Shown piece after piece: positions 46,938-54,195 of a stretch of 64,000 bases of DNA. Position numbers and translations under genes: made by a program. The stretch is from Streptomyces sp. SID13726 (GTDB lineage: Bacteria; Actinomycetota; Actinomycetes; Streptomycetales; Streptomycetaceae), in contig NZ_JAAGLY010000001.1 in assembly GCF_010548375.1 (NCBI RefSeq), forward strand, positions 892,535 to 956,534, given 5' to 3'. The notes under the pieces are model-generated. The model ran no database searches, was not told the origin of the DNA, and saw only the letters and a list, made by a program, of their open reading frames with translations. Each line of letters opens with the position of its first letter. The stretch's first letter is position 1.

Positions 46938-46963
46938 ACGGGCCGGCCGGTCGGCCGGCCCGT
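46938..46963 (-). terminator. Hairpin between the small and large NCS-domain genes
   Basis: ACGGGCCGGCCG (46938-46949) and CGGCCGGCCCGT (46952-46963) form a perfect 12-bp stem 39 nt after the stop of the small gene and 30 nt before the large gene start. It is likely a partial terminator that makes the first gene more highly expressed. Confidence 0.5.
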
Positions 46964-47001
46964 GGGCCTGTGGGGCGGCGAGCGCTTGGCGGGACGAGCG
47001 C

Positions 47002-47541
47002 CTACTGGAAGGTGATGGGCACGTGGACGTCGTACTTGCGGTCGTTGGTGTCGAAGTGGTCGGCGCGGGTCACGACCGCGCACTCCACGTCCTGGCCGCA
47101 GACGCTGCCGTCGTCGAGGGTGGCCTTGACGAAGATGTTCACGTTGAAGGTGCCGCCGGTGCCGAACTTGGAGCTGTTGGCGAACAGGCCGCCGAAGGTG
47201 TTGTTGACCCAGTGCGAGGCGCCGGTGGAGCCGGACTCGTCCTGACCGCCCAGGCAGGGGGTGGGCTTGGTGTCGCCCGGGTTGCCCTCGACCACGCAGA
47301 GGCCGACGTAGATGCCCTGGCTCGTGTTGAAGCCGGAACCGGTGACGTTGATGACCTGGCCGGCCGCGCCGGCGGTGTCCGGGCTGGTCACGGAGAGGTT
47401 GTACGTGGTGCTGCCGTCGACGATCGTGCGCGTCGAGGTGGCGGCGGAGGCCGAGGTCGCCAGGCCCAGGGTCAGGGCGGCGGAGGCGGCGACGGCGAGG
47501 GCGGCACGGGCGGCGGTACGGGCGGAAGGAACGGCTCTCAT
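47002..47541 (-). CDS. Secreted single neocarzinostatin-like domain protein
   Basis: 179 aa. Signal peptide 1-33 (AVAASAALTLGLATSASA). The mature protein is one NCS-like domain: GSGFNTSQGIYVGLC, Cys82/Cys96 and Cys148/Cys154 pairs, PTPCLGG, TRADH (158-162), VPITF end. No sortase signal, so it is probably released and could act as a hemophore-like shuttle. An iron box lies 47 nt upstream of the ATG at 47541. Signal and spacing choose this start; a longer in-frame extension runs through a repeat region. Confidence 0.82.
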   Translation of the reverse strand: MRAVPSARTAARAALAVAASAALTLGLATSASAATSTRTIVDGSTTYNLSVTSPDTAGAAGQVINVTGSGFNTSQGIYVGLCVVEGNPGDTKPTPCLGGQDESGSTGASHWVNNTFGGLFANSSKFGTGGTFNVNIFVKATLDDGSVCGQDVECAVVTRADHFDTNDRKYDVHVPITFQ

Positions 47542-47587
47542 GGCGAGCGCTTCACCTTTCAAGGGGTTACCCAACTCCCGGTCGGGA

Positions 47588-47606
47588 TTAGGTAAGGCAA
47601 ACCTAA
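47588..47606. promoter_or_regulatory. Iron box (DtxR/IdeR/DmdR-type operator)
   Basis: TTAGGTAAGGCAAACCTAA differs from the family consensus TTAGGTTAGGCTAACCTAA at two positions. Located 47-65 bp upstream of the secreted NCS gene; a metal-loaded repressor would silence this gene when iron is sufficient. Confidence 0.75.
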
Positions 47607-47682
47607 GTATGACTTCCCGGGGTTTGTCAACGGAAGGCAAAGGATTTTCAACTCCCGTTTCTCGTAAGGGAATTGGGCATGC

Positions 47683-47712
47683 CGAGGAGCGGACCGAGCG
47701 GCCCGCTCCTCG
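47683..47712 (-). terminator. Hairpin after the HtaA-like gene
   Basis: CGAGGAGCGG (47683-47692) and CCGCTCCTCG (47703-47712) form a 10-bp stem with a 10-nt loop, 92 nt after the HtaA-like stop. It separates the two iron-regulated transcription units. Confidence 0.5.
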
Positions 47713-47792
47713 AAGGGGGTTCGCCGAAGCGAAGGGAGTGCGCCAAGCCGAGCAGGGAGGGCGCCGAGCCGAGAGGGGAGTGCGCCAAGCCC
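47711..47792. repeat. About four degenerate 21-bp tandem repeats
   Basis: Units of 19-23 bp with the core GGGAGTGCGCCAAGCC follow one another between the HtaA-like stop and the iron-box promoter. On the - strand they read as a repeated RLGALP[SA] peptide, but the frame starts nowhere convincing. Confidence 0.55.
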
Positions 47793-47803
47793 GGCACGCC
47801 GGG

Positions 47804-48760
47804 TCAACCCGCGGTGGGGCGGACCTCGAAGTCGGCGGCGGCGCCGCGTTTTCCGGTGACGGTGTACAGCTCGACGGTGTGCGCGCCCTCGGCGGCCGTC
47901 GTGTACACCGGGAAGGCGCGGGAGACACGGCCCTCCTCGTCGGCCGTCGCCTGGTACCGGGTGTCGTCGTCGATCGCGACGAGCACCACCTCGCCGGGCT
48001 CGAAGCCCGCGCCGGTGACCTGCTGTTCACCGCCCGCGGCGAGGGCGGCGAGAGCGACCGTCGCCGAGGGCGCCGACTGCTGTTTCGCGTCCCCGGCCGG
48101 CTGCTCGGGTGCGGCGGTGCCCGGAGCCGGCTCCTCGGAAGCCTCTTCCGGTGCCGTCCCAGGCGTGTCGTCGCCGGTGCCGGACCCGGTCCCCACCGTC
48201 ACGTCGAGCAGTCCGAGGTCGTCGCCCCGGGTGAACTCCCGCCCGCTCCACGCGGACAGCAGTTCCGCGCCCTCGGCGGTGAGGGACGCCCGCAGTCCGG
48301 TCCAGGTCACCCCGCCGGTGCGTACGACAGGGGCGGCGCCCGACTCGACATCGGCCAGGGCGAGTTCGCGGACCACGCCGTCGGCGGCCGTACGGGCGTG
48401 CAGGACGCCGGAGCCGCCGTCCAGCTCCAGGCGCAGTGCGCCGAGCGTCAACGGCTGTGCCACACCGGTGAGTTGGGCGGAACCCCCCAACTCGACCTCC
48501 GCGTCACCCGATCCGGGATCGGCGCCGCCGCCGGTCGCCGGGAACCAGGCGCGGTCCGCCGACCCTCGTACGGCGGGCGCGGTGACGTCGAGCGTCACGC
48601 CGTGATCGGCCAGTTCACCGCCCGCTGTCGTCCAGCTGGCGTAGCCGCCGGACACCTCGCGCGGATACGCGCCCCCGTCCTGCGCGATCGCCACGCCCGG
48701 ACACAGCAGTGCCAGCAGGGTGCCGCCCGCCAGTGCGGCGGCGCCGGGTCTCTTCGTCAT
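47804..48760 (-). CDS. HtaA-like secreted protein, putative heme binding
   Basis: 318 aa. Signal peptide 1-26 (GTLLALLCPGVAIA). Residues about 38-190 match the HtaA domain of corynebacterial heme-uptake proteins: SGGYASWTTAGGEL, WFPATGGGADPGSGDAEVEL, then LALADVE and SLTAEGAELLSAWSGREFT. A Pro/Glu-rich linker (TPGTAPEEASEEPAPGTA) leads to an Ig-like domain of about 90 residues (VTGAGFEPGEVVLVAIDDDT). No LAXTG and no membrane tail, so it is probably released or held by the neighbouring anchored proteins. It follows the first NCS gene by 39 nt. The heme ligands cannot be assigned. Confidence 0.75.
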   Translation of the reverse strand: MTKRPGAAALAGGTLLALLCPGVAIAQDGGAYPREVSGGYASWTTAGGELADHGVTLDVTAPAVRGSADRAWFPATGGGADPGSGDAEVELGGSAQLTGVAQPLTLGALRLELDGGSGVLHARTAADGVVRELALADVESGAAPVVRTGGVTWTGLRASLTAEGAELLSAWSGREFTRGDDLGLLDVTVGTGSGTGDDTPGTAPEEASEEPAPGTAAPEQPAGDAKQQSAPSATVALAALAAGGEQQVTGAGFEPGEVVLVAIDDDTRYQATADEEGRVSRAFPVYTTAAEGAHTVELYTVTGKRGAAADFEVRPTAG

Positions 48761-48799
48761 CTTCTGTTCTCCCTCTGGGAATTGGGACCGGGACGGGGC

Positions 48800-49597
48800 T
48801 CAGGCCACCTGTCCGGTCCGGCGCCGACGCGCCCAGTACCAGATCCCGGTGCCGGCGGCGACCAGCCCCGCCGAGGTGAGCCCGACCGTCAGCGCGGCCG
48901 AGCCGGTGCTCGCGAGCGGCCCGCTCGTCTTCGAGCCGGAATCGGAGCCGGAGCCTGATCCGCTGCCTCCGGTGGTGCTCGCCCCGGCGCCCGCACTCGG
49001 CGTCGACGAGGCGTCGCCCGACGAAGCGCCGTCCGACGCGCCGCTGCCCGACGACCCGCTCCCCGCGAAGGTCACCGGAATCCGGACCGTCTGGGACTGG
49101 TCGCCGCCGCGCGTGTGGTCGTTGCGCGTGATCACGGCGCATTTCACGCCGGACTCGGTGCAGTCGGTGTTGGCGTCCTTGGCCCGGACCGTCAACTTCA
49201 CGCTGAAGGTGCCCTTGTGCCCGCTGCCGCCGTACGGCTTCGCCAGCCCCTCGCCGTAGGAGGGCGGGTTGGACGAGATCCACTGGGACGCCCCGGACTC
49301 GCCGGACATGTCGACCCCGCCGATACAGGGCGTGGGCGTCTTGCCGGCGCCGTTGTCCACGCAGAAGGCGACGTAGATGCCCTTCTCGGTGTTGTAGCCG
49401 GAGCCGGAGACGGTCACCGTCTCGCCCGCCGGGTCGAGTCCCGAGGACTTGGAGGCGGTGAGTTTCTGCCCCTCGGGTCCCGTCGCCGAGGTCCCCGCGG
49501 CGGCCGCGGGGAGCGCCGACGCGAGCGTCAGCGTGATCGCGGCGAACGCCGACATTCCTCCGACTCGCCTGCCGCGCAGGCGAATTGGCCCCTTCAC
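48800..49597 (-). CDS. Sortase-anchored neocarzinostatin-like domain protein
   Basis: 265 aa. Signal peptide 1-34; NCS-like domain about 38-178 with Cys79/Cys91 and Cys146/Cys153, GSGYNTEKGIYVAFC, PTPCIGG and TRNDH (157-161); a 48-residue Ser/Gly/Ala linker; LASTG (228-232), a membrane helix and RRRR. This is the class E sortase layout. GTG 49597 is the start, 24 nt from an iron box shared with the divergent hmuT-type gene. It probably holds heme or iron complexes at the cell wall. Confidence 0.82.
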   Translation of the reverse strand: MKGPIRLRGRRVGGMSAFAAITLTLASALPAAAAGTSATGPEGQKLTASKSSGLDPAGETVTVSGSGYNTEKGIYVAFCVDNGAGKTPTPCIGGVDMSGESGASQWISSNPPSYGEGLAKPYGGSGHKGTFSVKLTVRAKDANTDCTESGVKCAVITRNDHTRGGDQSQTVRIPVTFAGSGSSGSGASDGASSGDASSTPSAGAGASTTGGSGSGSGSDSGSKTSGPLASTGSAALTVGLTSAGLVAAGTGIWYWARRRRTGQVA

Positions 49598-49620
49598 GTC
49601 CCACCCCCACTTGGAGTTAA

Positions 49621-49639
49621 TAAGGTAAACCTAACCTAA
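49621..49639. promoter_or_regulatory. Iron box shared by divergent NCS and hmuT-type genes
   Basis: On the - strand TTAGGTTAGGTTTACCTTA, three mismatches to TTAGGTTAGGCTAACCTAA with the left arm perfect. Centred in the 90-bp gap between both starts. Confidence 0.72.
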
Positions 49640-49687
49640 GCTATTGATCAACTGTAGGTCATCCCCGAGAATGGAGTGGGCCGAGCG

Positions 49688-50743
49688 ATGCGTCTGTCCG
49701 GAAGACCCCGACGAACCCCGTGGAGCCGCGCCCTCGCACCCGTCGCGCTGGCCCTCGCCCTGCTGACCACCGCCTGCGGCACGGGCACCTCCGACTCCGC
49801 CACGGCGGCGAAGGCGACCCCGGCGTCGGCCGGGGAACGCGCCGCCGCGGCCGAGAAGCAGCTCGCGAAGAACACCCTCGTACCGCTCGAAGGCAAGGCG
49901 CCCGTACCGGAGTTGCCCGTCACCGTCGACTCCTCGGACGGGCGGAAGGTCACCGTGAAGGACGCCTCGCGGATCCTGCCGCTCAACGGCGGAGTCGCGG
50001 AGATCGTGTTCACGCTGGGCCTCGGCGACCGGGTCGTCGGCCGGGACATCACCGCCACCTTCGCGGAGGCGAAGAAGCTCCCGCAGGTCACCAAGGCGCA
50101 CGACGTCAGCGCGGAGAGCGTGCTGTCCCTGAAGCCGTCCGTGGTGCTCGCCGACACCGACACCGGGCCGAGCGAGGCCGTCGACCAGATCCGAGCGGCC
50201 GGAGTGCCGGTGGTCGTCCTCGACCCGGCGACGAAACTGGCCGACGTCTCCACCCGCACCACCCGTATCGCCGAGGCTCTGGGAGTCCCCGCCGCAGGCA
50301 AGGCCCTCAACAGCCGTATCGCCGAGGAGCTGGCGGCGGCGCGGGCCGCGGTGCCCGAGGGCAGCAGGCCCAAGGTGGCGTTCCTGTACATGCGCGGCAG
50401 CGCGGCCGTCTACCTCATGGGAGGCAAGGGCTCGGGCGCCGACTCGCTGATCGAGGCCGCGGGCGCGGTGGACGCGGGCGTCGAGGCGGGCCTGGACCGG
50501 CCTTTCACCCCGCTCACCAGCGAGGCCCTGGTCAAGGCGCAGCCCGAGGTGATCCTGATGATGGACAAGGGCCTGGAGTCGGTCGGCGGCGTCGACGGCC
50601 TCGTCGACATCCCCGGCATCCGGGAGACCCCGGCCGGCCTGGACCGACGCGTCGTCACCCTGGAGGACGGGGTGCTGCTCAGCTTCGGACCGCGCACCCC
50701 GCTGGTCATCGACATCCTGGTCGACCGCATCCACCGGACCTGA
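49688..50743 (+). CDS. hmuT: Heme ABC transporter substrate-binding lipoprotein (HmuT-type)
   Basis: 351 aa, class III (helical backbone) substrate-binding protein. The lipoprotein signal ends TTAC (Cys30). HmuT-like sequences: ASRILPLNGGVAEIVFTLGL, GRDITATFAEA, and FLYMRGSAAVYLMGGKGSGA, in which the Tyr lies where HmuT proteins have a heme-ligand Tyr. It should pass heme to a HmuUV permease/ATPase, but neither is encoded in this window. ATG 49688 is preferred; GTG 49676 is in frame. The stop codon lies inside a 24-bp tandem repeat array. Confidence 0.83.
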   Translation: MRLSGRPRRTPWSRALAPVALALALLTTACGTGTSDSATAAKATPASAGERAAAAEKQLAKNTLVPLEGKAPVPELPVTVDSSDGRKVTVKDASRILPLNGGVAEIVFTLGLGDRVVGRDITATFAEAKKLPQVTKAHDVSAESVLSLKPSVVLADTDTGPSEAVDQIRAAGVPVVVLDPATKLADVSTRTTRIAEALGVPAAGKALNSRIAEELAAARAAVPEGSRPKVAFLYMRGSAAVYLMGGKGSGADSLIEAAGAVDAGVEAGLDRPFTPLTSEALVKAQPEVILMMDKGLESVGGVDGLVDIPGIRETPAGLDRRVVTLEDGVLLSFGPRTPLVIDILVDRIHRT

Positions 50744-50858
50744 ACCCGCTCTACCCGGCCTGCCTGAATCCGTTCTCCCGGGCCTGCCTGAGTCCGCTCT
50801 CCCCGGCCCACCTGAACCCGCTCTCCCCGGCCCGCCCGAACCCGCCCTACCGACCCGC
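50739..50858. repeat. Five 24-bp tandem repeats after hmuT
   Basis: Units start at 50739, 50763, 50787, 50811 and 50835; the first three or four are about 85 percent alike (core CCTGAACCCGCTCTCCCCGG), the fifth more diverged. Unit 1 contains the hmuT stop codon. The array ends at the 3' end of the convergent acyltransferase gene, with no spacers, so it is not a CRISPR. Confidence 0.85.
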
Positions 50859-50859
50859 C

Positions 50860-51960
50860 CTACCGGCCCACCCGAACCGGCACCGCGACGGGCGGCCCCT
50901 TCCGGAACGCCCACGCCATCCCCGGCTCCATCACCCCCCGGAAGACCCGCCGCACCGGCGCGGTGCACAGCCCGGTCACCACCGCCGCGGCGACGGCACT
51001 CACGGTGATCACGCCGAGCGGCGAGTGCGTCCAGCGCTGCCCCGCCCAGCCGAAGTGCTCGGCGGCCTGGACGACGAAGCCGTACAGCGTGCCCGCGCCC
51101 AGGGTGGTGAACCACGTCCGGCGGCCCGGCACCCAGGACAGGAAGCAGGCGACCAGGACCAGCGAACAGCCGAAGAGGGCCAGGGTCATGAGCGGCCCGT
51201 ACCAGGCGGGCACGCCGAAGTGCTGGGCGGCGTAGCGGTGGAAGAACCACGCGTAGTCCATGCGCGGGACCGCCCAGTACGCGAACACCACCGCGCCCGC
51301 CAGGACCGGCACCGCGAGCAGCCGCACCCGCCACCGGCGCACCAGTGAGAAGTGCTCGGGCCGCAGACACAGGCCCAGCACGAAGTGCGGCAGGAACTGC
51401 AGCACGCGCTGGAAGTCCAGGTCGTCACCGATGGACGGGGTGAGGGAGGCGAGCGCGGCGACCGTGAGCGCGGTCGGCAGCGGCCACCGCAGGCTTCGCC
51501 AGATCGGCGTGGTCAGCCGCCAGATGAACAGCGCGCCCAGGAACCAGGTCAGATACAGCGGGTCGAGGAGACTGATCTCCCGGTCCGGGACACCGGAGGA
51601 CCAGCGGGTGAAGTAGGTGTACGCCGTCTCGAACACCACGTACGGCACGACGACCCCGGTGACCAGCCGCCTGATCTTCTCGGGGCTCGCGTCGAAGGTG
51701 CGTGAGAAGTAGCCCGAGATCACGATGAACGCCGGCATGTGGAAGGCGTACACGAGGGTGTAGAGCGCGGTGACCGTACGGCTGCCGGAGCGCAGCGGCT
51801 CCCAGGCGTGGCCCGTCGCGACCAGCACGATCGCCAGGTACTTGGCGTTGTCGAAGAACGCGTCGCGCCGCTTCGGGGGTTCGGCCCGGTCCGGTGAGCC
51901 GGCCGCCGTGGCCGCCCTTGCCCTCGTCGTCCGTCGTGCCGTCAGGGTGCTGTCGTTCAC
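50860..51960 (-). CDS. Membrane acyltransferase (acyltransferase_3 family)
   Basis: 366 aa with about ten membrane segments. The N-terminal FFDNAKYLAIVLVATGHAWE carries the conserved His; FHMPAFIVISGYF and FLGALFIWRL follow. Such enzymes transfer acyl groups to sugars, glycopeptides or cell-wall polymers. GTG 51960 is chosen because GAGG lies about 8 nt upstream; a GTG at 52005 is in frame. Acceptor unknown. Nothing ties it to the neighbouring heme genes. Confidence 0.83.
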   Translation of the reverse strand: MNDSTLTARRTTRARAATAAGSPDRAEPPKRRDAFFDNAKYLAIVLVATGHAWEPLRSGSRTVTALYTLVYAFHMPAFIVISGYFSRTFDASPEKIRRLVTGVVVPYVVFETAYTYFTRWSSGVPDREISLLDPLYLTWFLGALFIWRLTTPIWRSLRWPLPTALTVAALASLTPSIGDDLDFQRVLQFLPHFVLGLCLRPEHFSLVRRWRVRLLAVPVLAGAVVFAYWAVPRMDYAWFFHRYAAQHFGVPAWYGPLMTLALFGCSLVLVACFLSWVPGRRTWFTTLGAGTLYGFVVQAAEHFGWAGQRWTHSPLGVITVSAVAAAVVTGLCTAPVRRVFRGVMEPGMAWAFRKGPPVAVPVRVGR

Positions 51961-52037
51961 TCGTGTCCTCGACCGTTTCCCGGGAATCCGCCGGGGGCGC
52001 CTCACCGCTTACGGGCGACGCAAACCTCCGCGGCGCG

Positions 52038-52043
52038 TAACGT
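52038..52043 (+). promoter_or_regulatory. -10 box of leaderless dppA operon
   Basis: TAACGT, 8 nt before ATG 52052. A GGAG lies 1 nt before the ATG, too close for normal use. Confidence 0.35.
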
Positions 52044-52051
52044 GACGGAGC

Positions 52052-52885
52052 ATGAAGATCCTCATCAGCGCCGACATGGAGGGCGCCACCGGAGTGACCT
52101 GGCCGGCCGACGTGCTGCCGGGGACGCCCCAGTGGGAGCGGTGCCGGTCGATGTTCACCTCGGACGTGAACGCCGCCGTACTGGGCTTCTTCGACGGGGG
52201 CGCCGACGACGTGCTCGTCAACGAGGCCCACTGGACCATGCGCAACCTGCTCCTGGAGCGACTCGACGAGCGCACCGAGATGCTCACCGGCCGGCACAAG
52301 TCCCTCTCCATGGTCGAGGGCGTGCAGCACGGCGACATCGACGGCATCGCCTTCGTCGGCTACCACGCGGGCGCCGGCATGGAGGGCGTCCTCGCCCACA
52401 CCTACCTCGCCAACTCCATCACCGGGGTCTGGCTGAACGACGTACGGGCCAGCGAGGGGCTGCTCAACGCACACGTGGTCGCCGAGTACGGGGTGCCCGT
52501 CGTCCTCGTGACCGGAGACGACGTGGCCTGCGAGGACGCCCTCGGATACGCCCCCGAGGCGCTGAAGGTCGCCGTCAAGGACCACGTCTCGCGCTACGCC
52601 GCCGTGTGCCGCACCCCCGCGCGCACGGCAGCCGACATCAGAGCCGCGGCCAAGGAGGCCGCCCGGCTGGCGGTCCGTCAGGAACCGGTACAGGCGGGGC
52701 CGTTCACGATCGCGCTCGAGTTCGACGCCGAGCATCTCGCCATGGCCGCCACCGTGGTCCCGGGCGTGGGGCAGGTCGGGGAGCGGAAGGTGGCGTACAC
52801 GAGCGAGTCCATGTACGCCGGAATCCGTACCTTCAAGGCGGTCACCACGATCGTCTCGGCCGCCGTGGAGGAGCAGTATGGCTGA
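52052..52885 (+). CDS. dppA: M55-family D-aminopeptidase (DppA)
   Basis: 277 aa zinc peptidase releasing N-terminal D-amino acids (D-Ala-D-Ala type substrates). Asp8, Glu10 (ADMEG), His60 (NEAHW), His105, His116 and Glu135 correspond to the metal-binding and catalytic residues of B. subtilis DppA, one or two positions displaced. Overlaps the next gene by 8 nt. The operon dppA-M20-S9-S66 looks designed to break down peptides, including D-amino-acid peptides from peptidoglycan. Confidence 0.9.
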   Translation: MKILISADMEGATGVTWPADVLPGTPQWERCRSMFTSDVNAAVLGFFDGGADDVLVNEAHWTMRNLLLERLDERTEMLTGRHKSLSMVEGVQHGDIDGIAFVGYHAGAGMEGVLAHTYLANSITGVWLNDVRASEGLLNAHVVAEYGVPVVLVTGDDVACEDALGYAPEALKVAVKDHVSRYAAVCRTPARTAADIRAAAKEAARLAVRQEPVQAGPFTIALEFDAEHLAMAATVVPGVGQVGERKVAYTSESMYAGIRTFKAVTTIVSAAVEEQYG

Positions 52886-54179
52886 CGAGCAGGCAATGGA
52901 CGAGGTCGTCCGCTTCACCTCCGACCTCATCCGCGTCGACACCACCAACCGGGGCGGCGGCGACTGCCAGGAGCGCCCCGCCGCCGAGTACGCGGCCGAG
53001 CAACTGGCGGGCGCGGGCCTGGAACCCATGATGCTGGAGCGCACGAGAGGCCGTACGAACGTCGTCGCCCGGATCGAGGGCACCGACCCGTCGGCCGACG
53101 CGCTGCTCGTCCACGGCCATCTGGACGTCGTGCCCGCCGAGGCCGCGGACTGGAGCGTGCCCCCCTTCTCCGGGGAAGTCCGCGACGGGGTCGTCTGGGG
53201 GCGCGGCGCGGTCGACATGAAGAACATGGACGCGATGATCCTGGCCGTCGTGCGGGCCTGGGCCCGGCAGGGCGTACGGCCCCGGCGGGACCTGGTCGTC
53301 GCGTTCACCGCCGACGAGGAGGCCAGCGCCGTGGACGGCTCCGGGTTCCTCGCCGACCGGCATCCGGAGCTCTTCGAGGGCTGCACGGAGGGCATCAGCG
53401 AGTCGGGGGCGTACACCTTCCACGCCGGCGGCCGCCAGATCTACCCGATCGCGGCGGGCGAGCGCGGCACCGGCTGGATCGAACTCACCGCGCGCGGCCG
53501 GGCCGGACACGGCTCCAAGGTCAACAAGGAGAACGCGGTCACCCGCCTCGCCGCCGCCGTCACCCGCATCGGCGAGCACGCGTGGCCGCTGCGGCTCACC
53601 CCGACCGTCCGCGCGGCCCTCGCCGAACTCGCCGCGCTGTACGGCGTGGAGCCCGACCTCGACGACGTGGACGGGCTGCTGACCAAGCTGGGCCCCGCGG
53701 CCAAGCTGGTCGAGGCGACCGTGCGCAACAGCGCCAACCCGACCATGCTGAACGCCGGTTACAAGGTCAACGTGATCCCGGGGGAGGCCGTGGCCCACGT
53801 CGACGGCCGGTATCTGCCCGGCACCGAGGACGAGTTCCGCGTGACCCTCGACCAGCTCACGGGCCCCGACGTGGACTGGGAGTTCAGCCATCGCGAGGTG
53901 GCCCTCCAGGCTCCGCTCGACTCGCCGACGTACGCCCGGATGCGGGCCGCCGTCGAGGAGTTCGCGCCCGAGGGACACGTGGTGCCGTACTGCATGTCCG
54001 GCGGCACGGACGCCAAGCAGTTCTCCCGCCTCGGCATCACCGGGTACGGCTTCGCGCCCCTGAAGCTCCCGGAGGGCTTCGACTACCAGGCCCTCTTCCA
54101 CGGGGTCGACGAGCGGGTCCCGGTCGAGGCACTGCATTTCGGTGTCCGGGTACTCGACCGGTTCCTGCGGACGGCCTGA
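52878..54179 (+). CDS. M20-family metallopeptidase / dipeptidase
   Basis: 433 aa. The M20 pattern VHGHLDVVP (His81, Asp83), the bridging-Asp region GRGAVDMKN and ADEEAS are intact, and a dimerisation domain is inserted in the middle. This family cleaves dipeptides, N-acyl amino acids or acetylornithine-like compounds. Overlaps dppA by 8 nt and has GGAGGAG in front. Confidence 0.88.
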   Translation: MADEQAMDEVVRFTSDLIRVDTTNRGGGDCQERPAAEYAAEQLAGAGLEPMMLERTRGRTNVVARIEGTDPSADALLVHGHLDVVPAEAADWSVPPFSGEVRDGVVWGRGAVDMKNMDAMILAVVRAWARQGVRPRRDLVVAFTADEEASAVDGSGFLADRHPELFEGCTEGISESGAYTFHAGGRQIYPIAAGERGTGWIELTARGRAGHGSKVNKENAVTRLAAAVTRIGEHAWPLRLTPTVRAALAELAALYGVEPDLDDVDGLLTKLGPAAKLVEATVRNSANPTMLNAGYKVNVIPGEAVAHVDGRYLPGTEDEFRVTLDQLTGPDVDWEFSHREVALQAPLDSPTYARMRAAVEEFAPEGHVVPYCMSGGTDAKQFSRLGITGYGFAPLKLPEGFDYQALFHGVDERVPVEALHFGVRVLDRFLRTA

Positions 54180-54195
54180 GCAAGTGGGGGAGAAC

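Noticed and set aside
44281..49597. Enediyne (neocarzinostatin) biosynthetic locus
   Set aside because: No enediyne polyketide synthase or tailoring genes; the domains are wall-anchored, iron-box-linked and sit with HtaA and HmuT.
50739..50858. CRISPR array
   Set aside because: Units are contiguous 24-bp repeats with no unique spacers and no cas genes.
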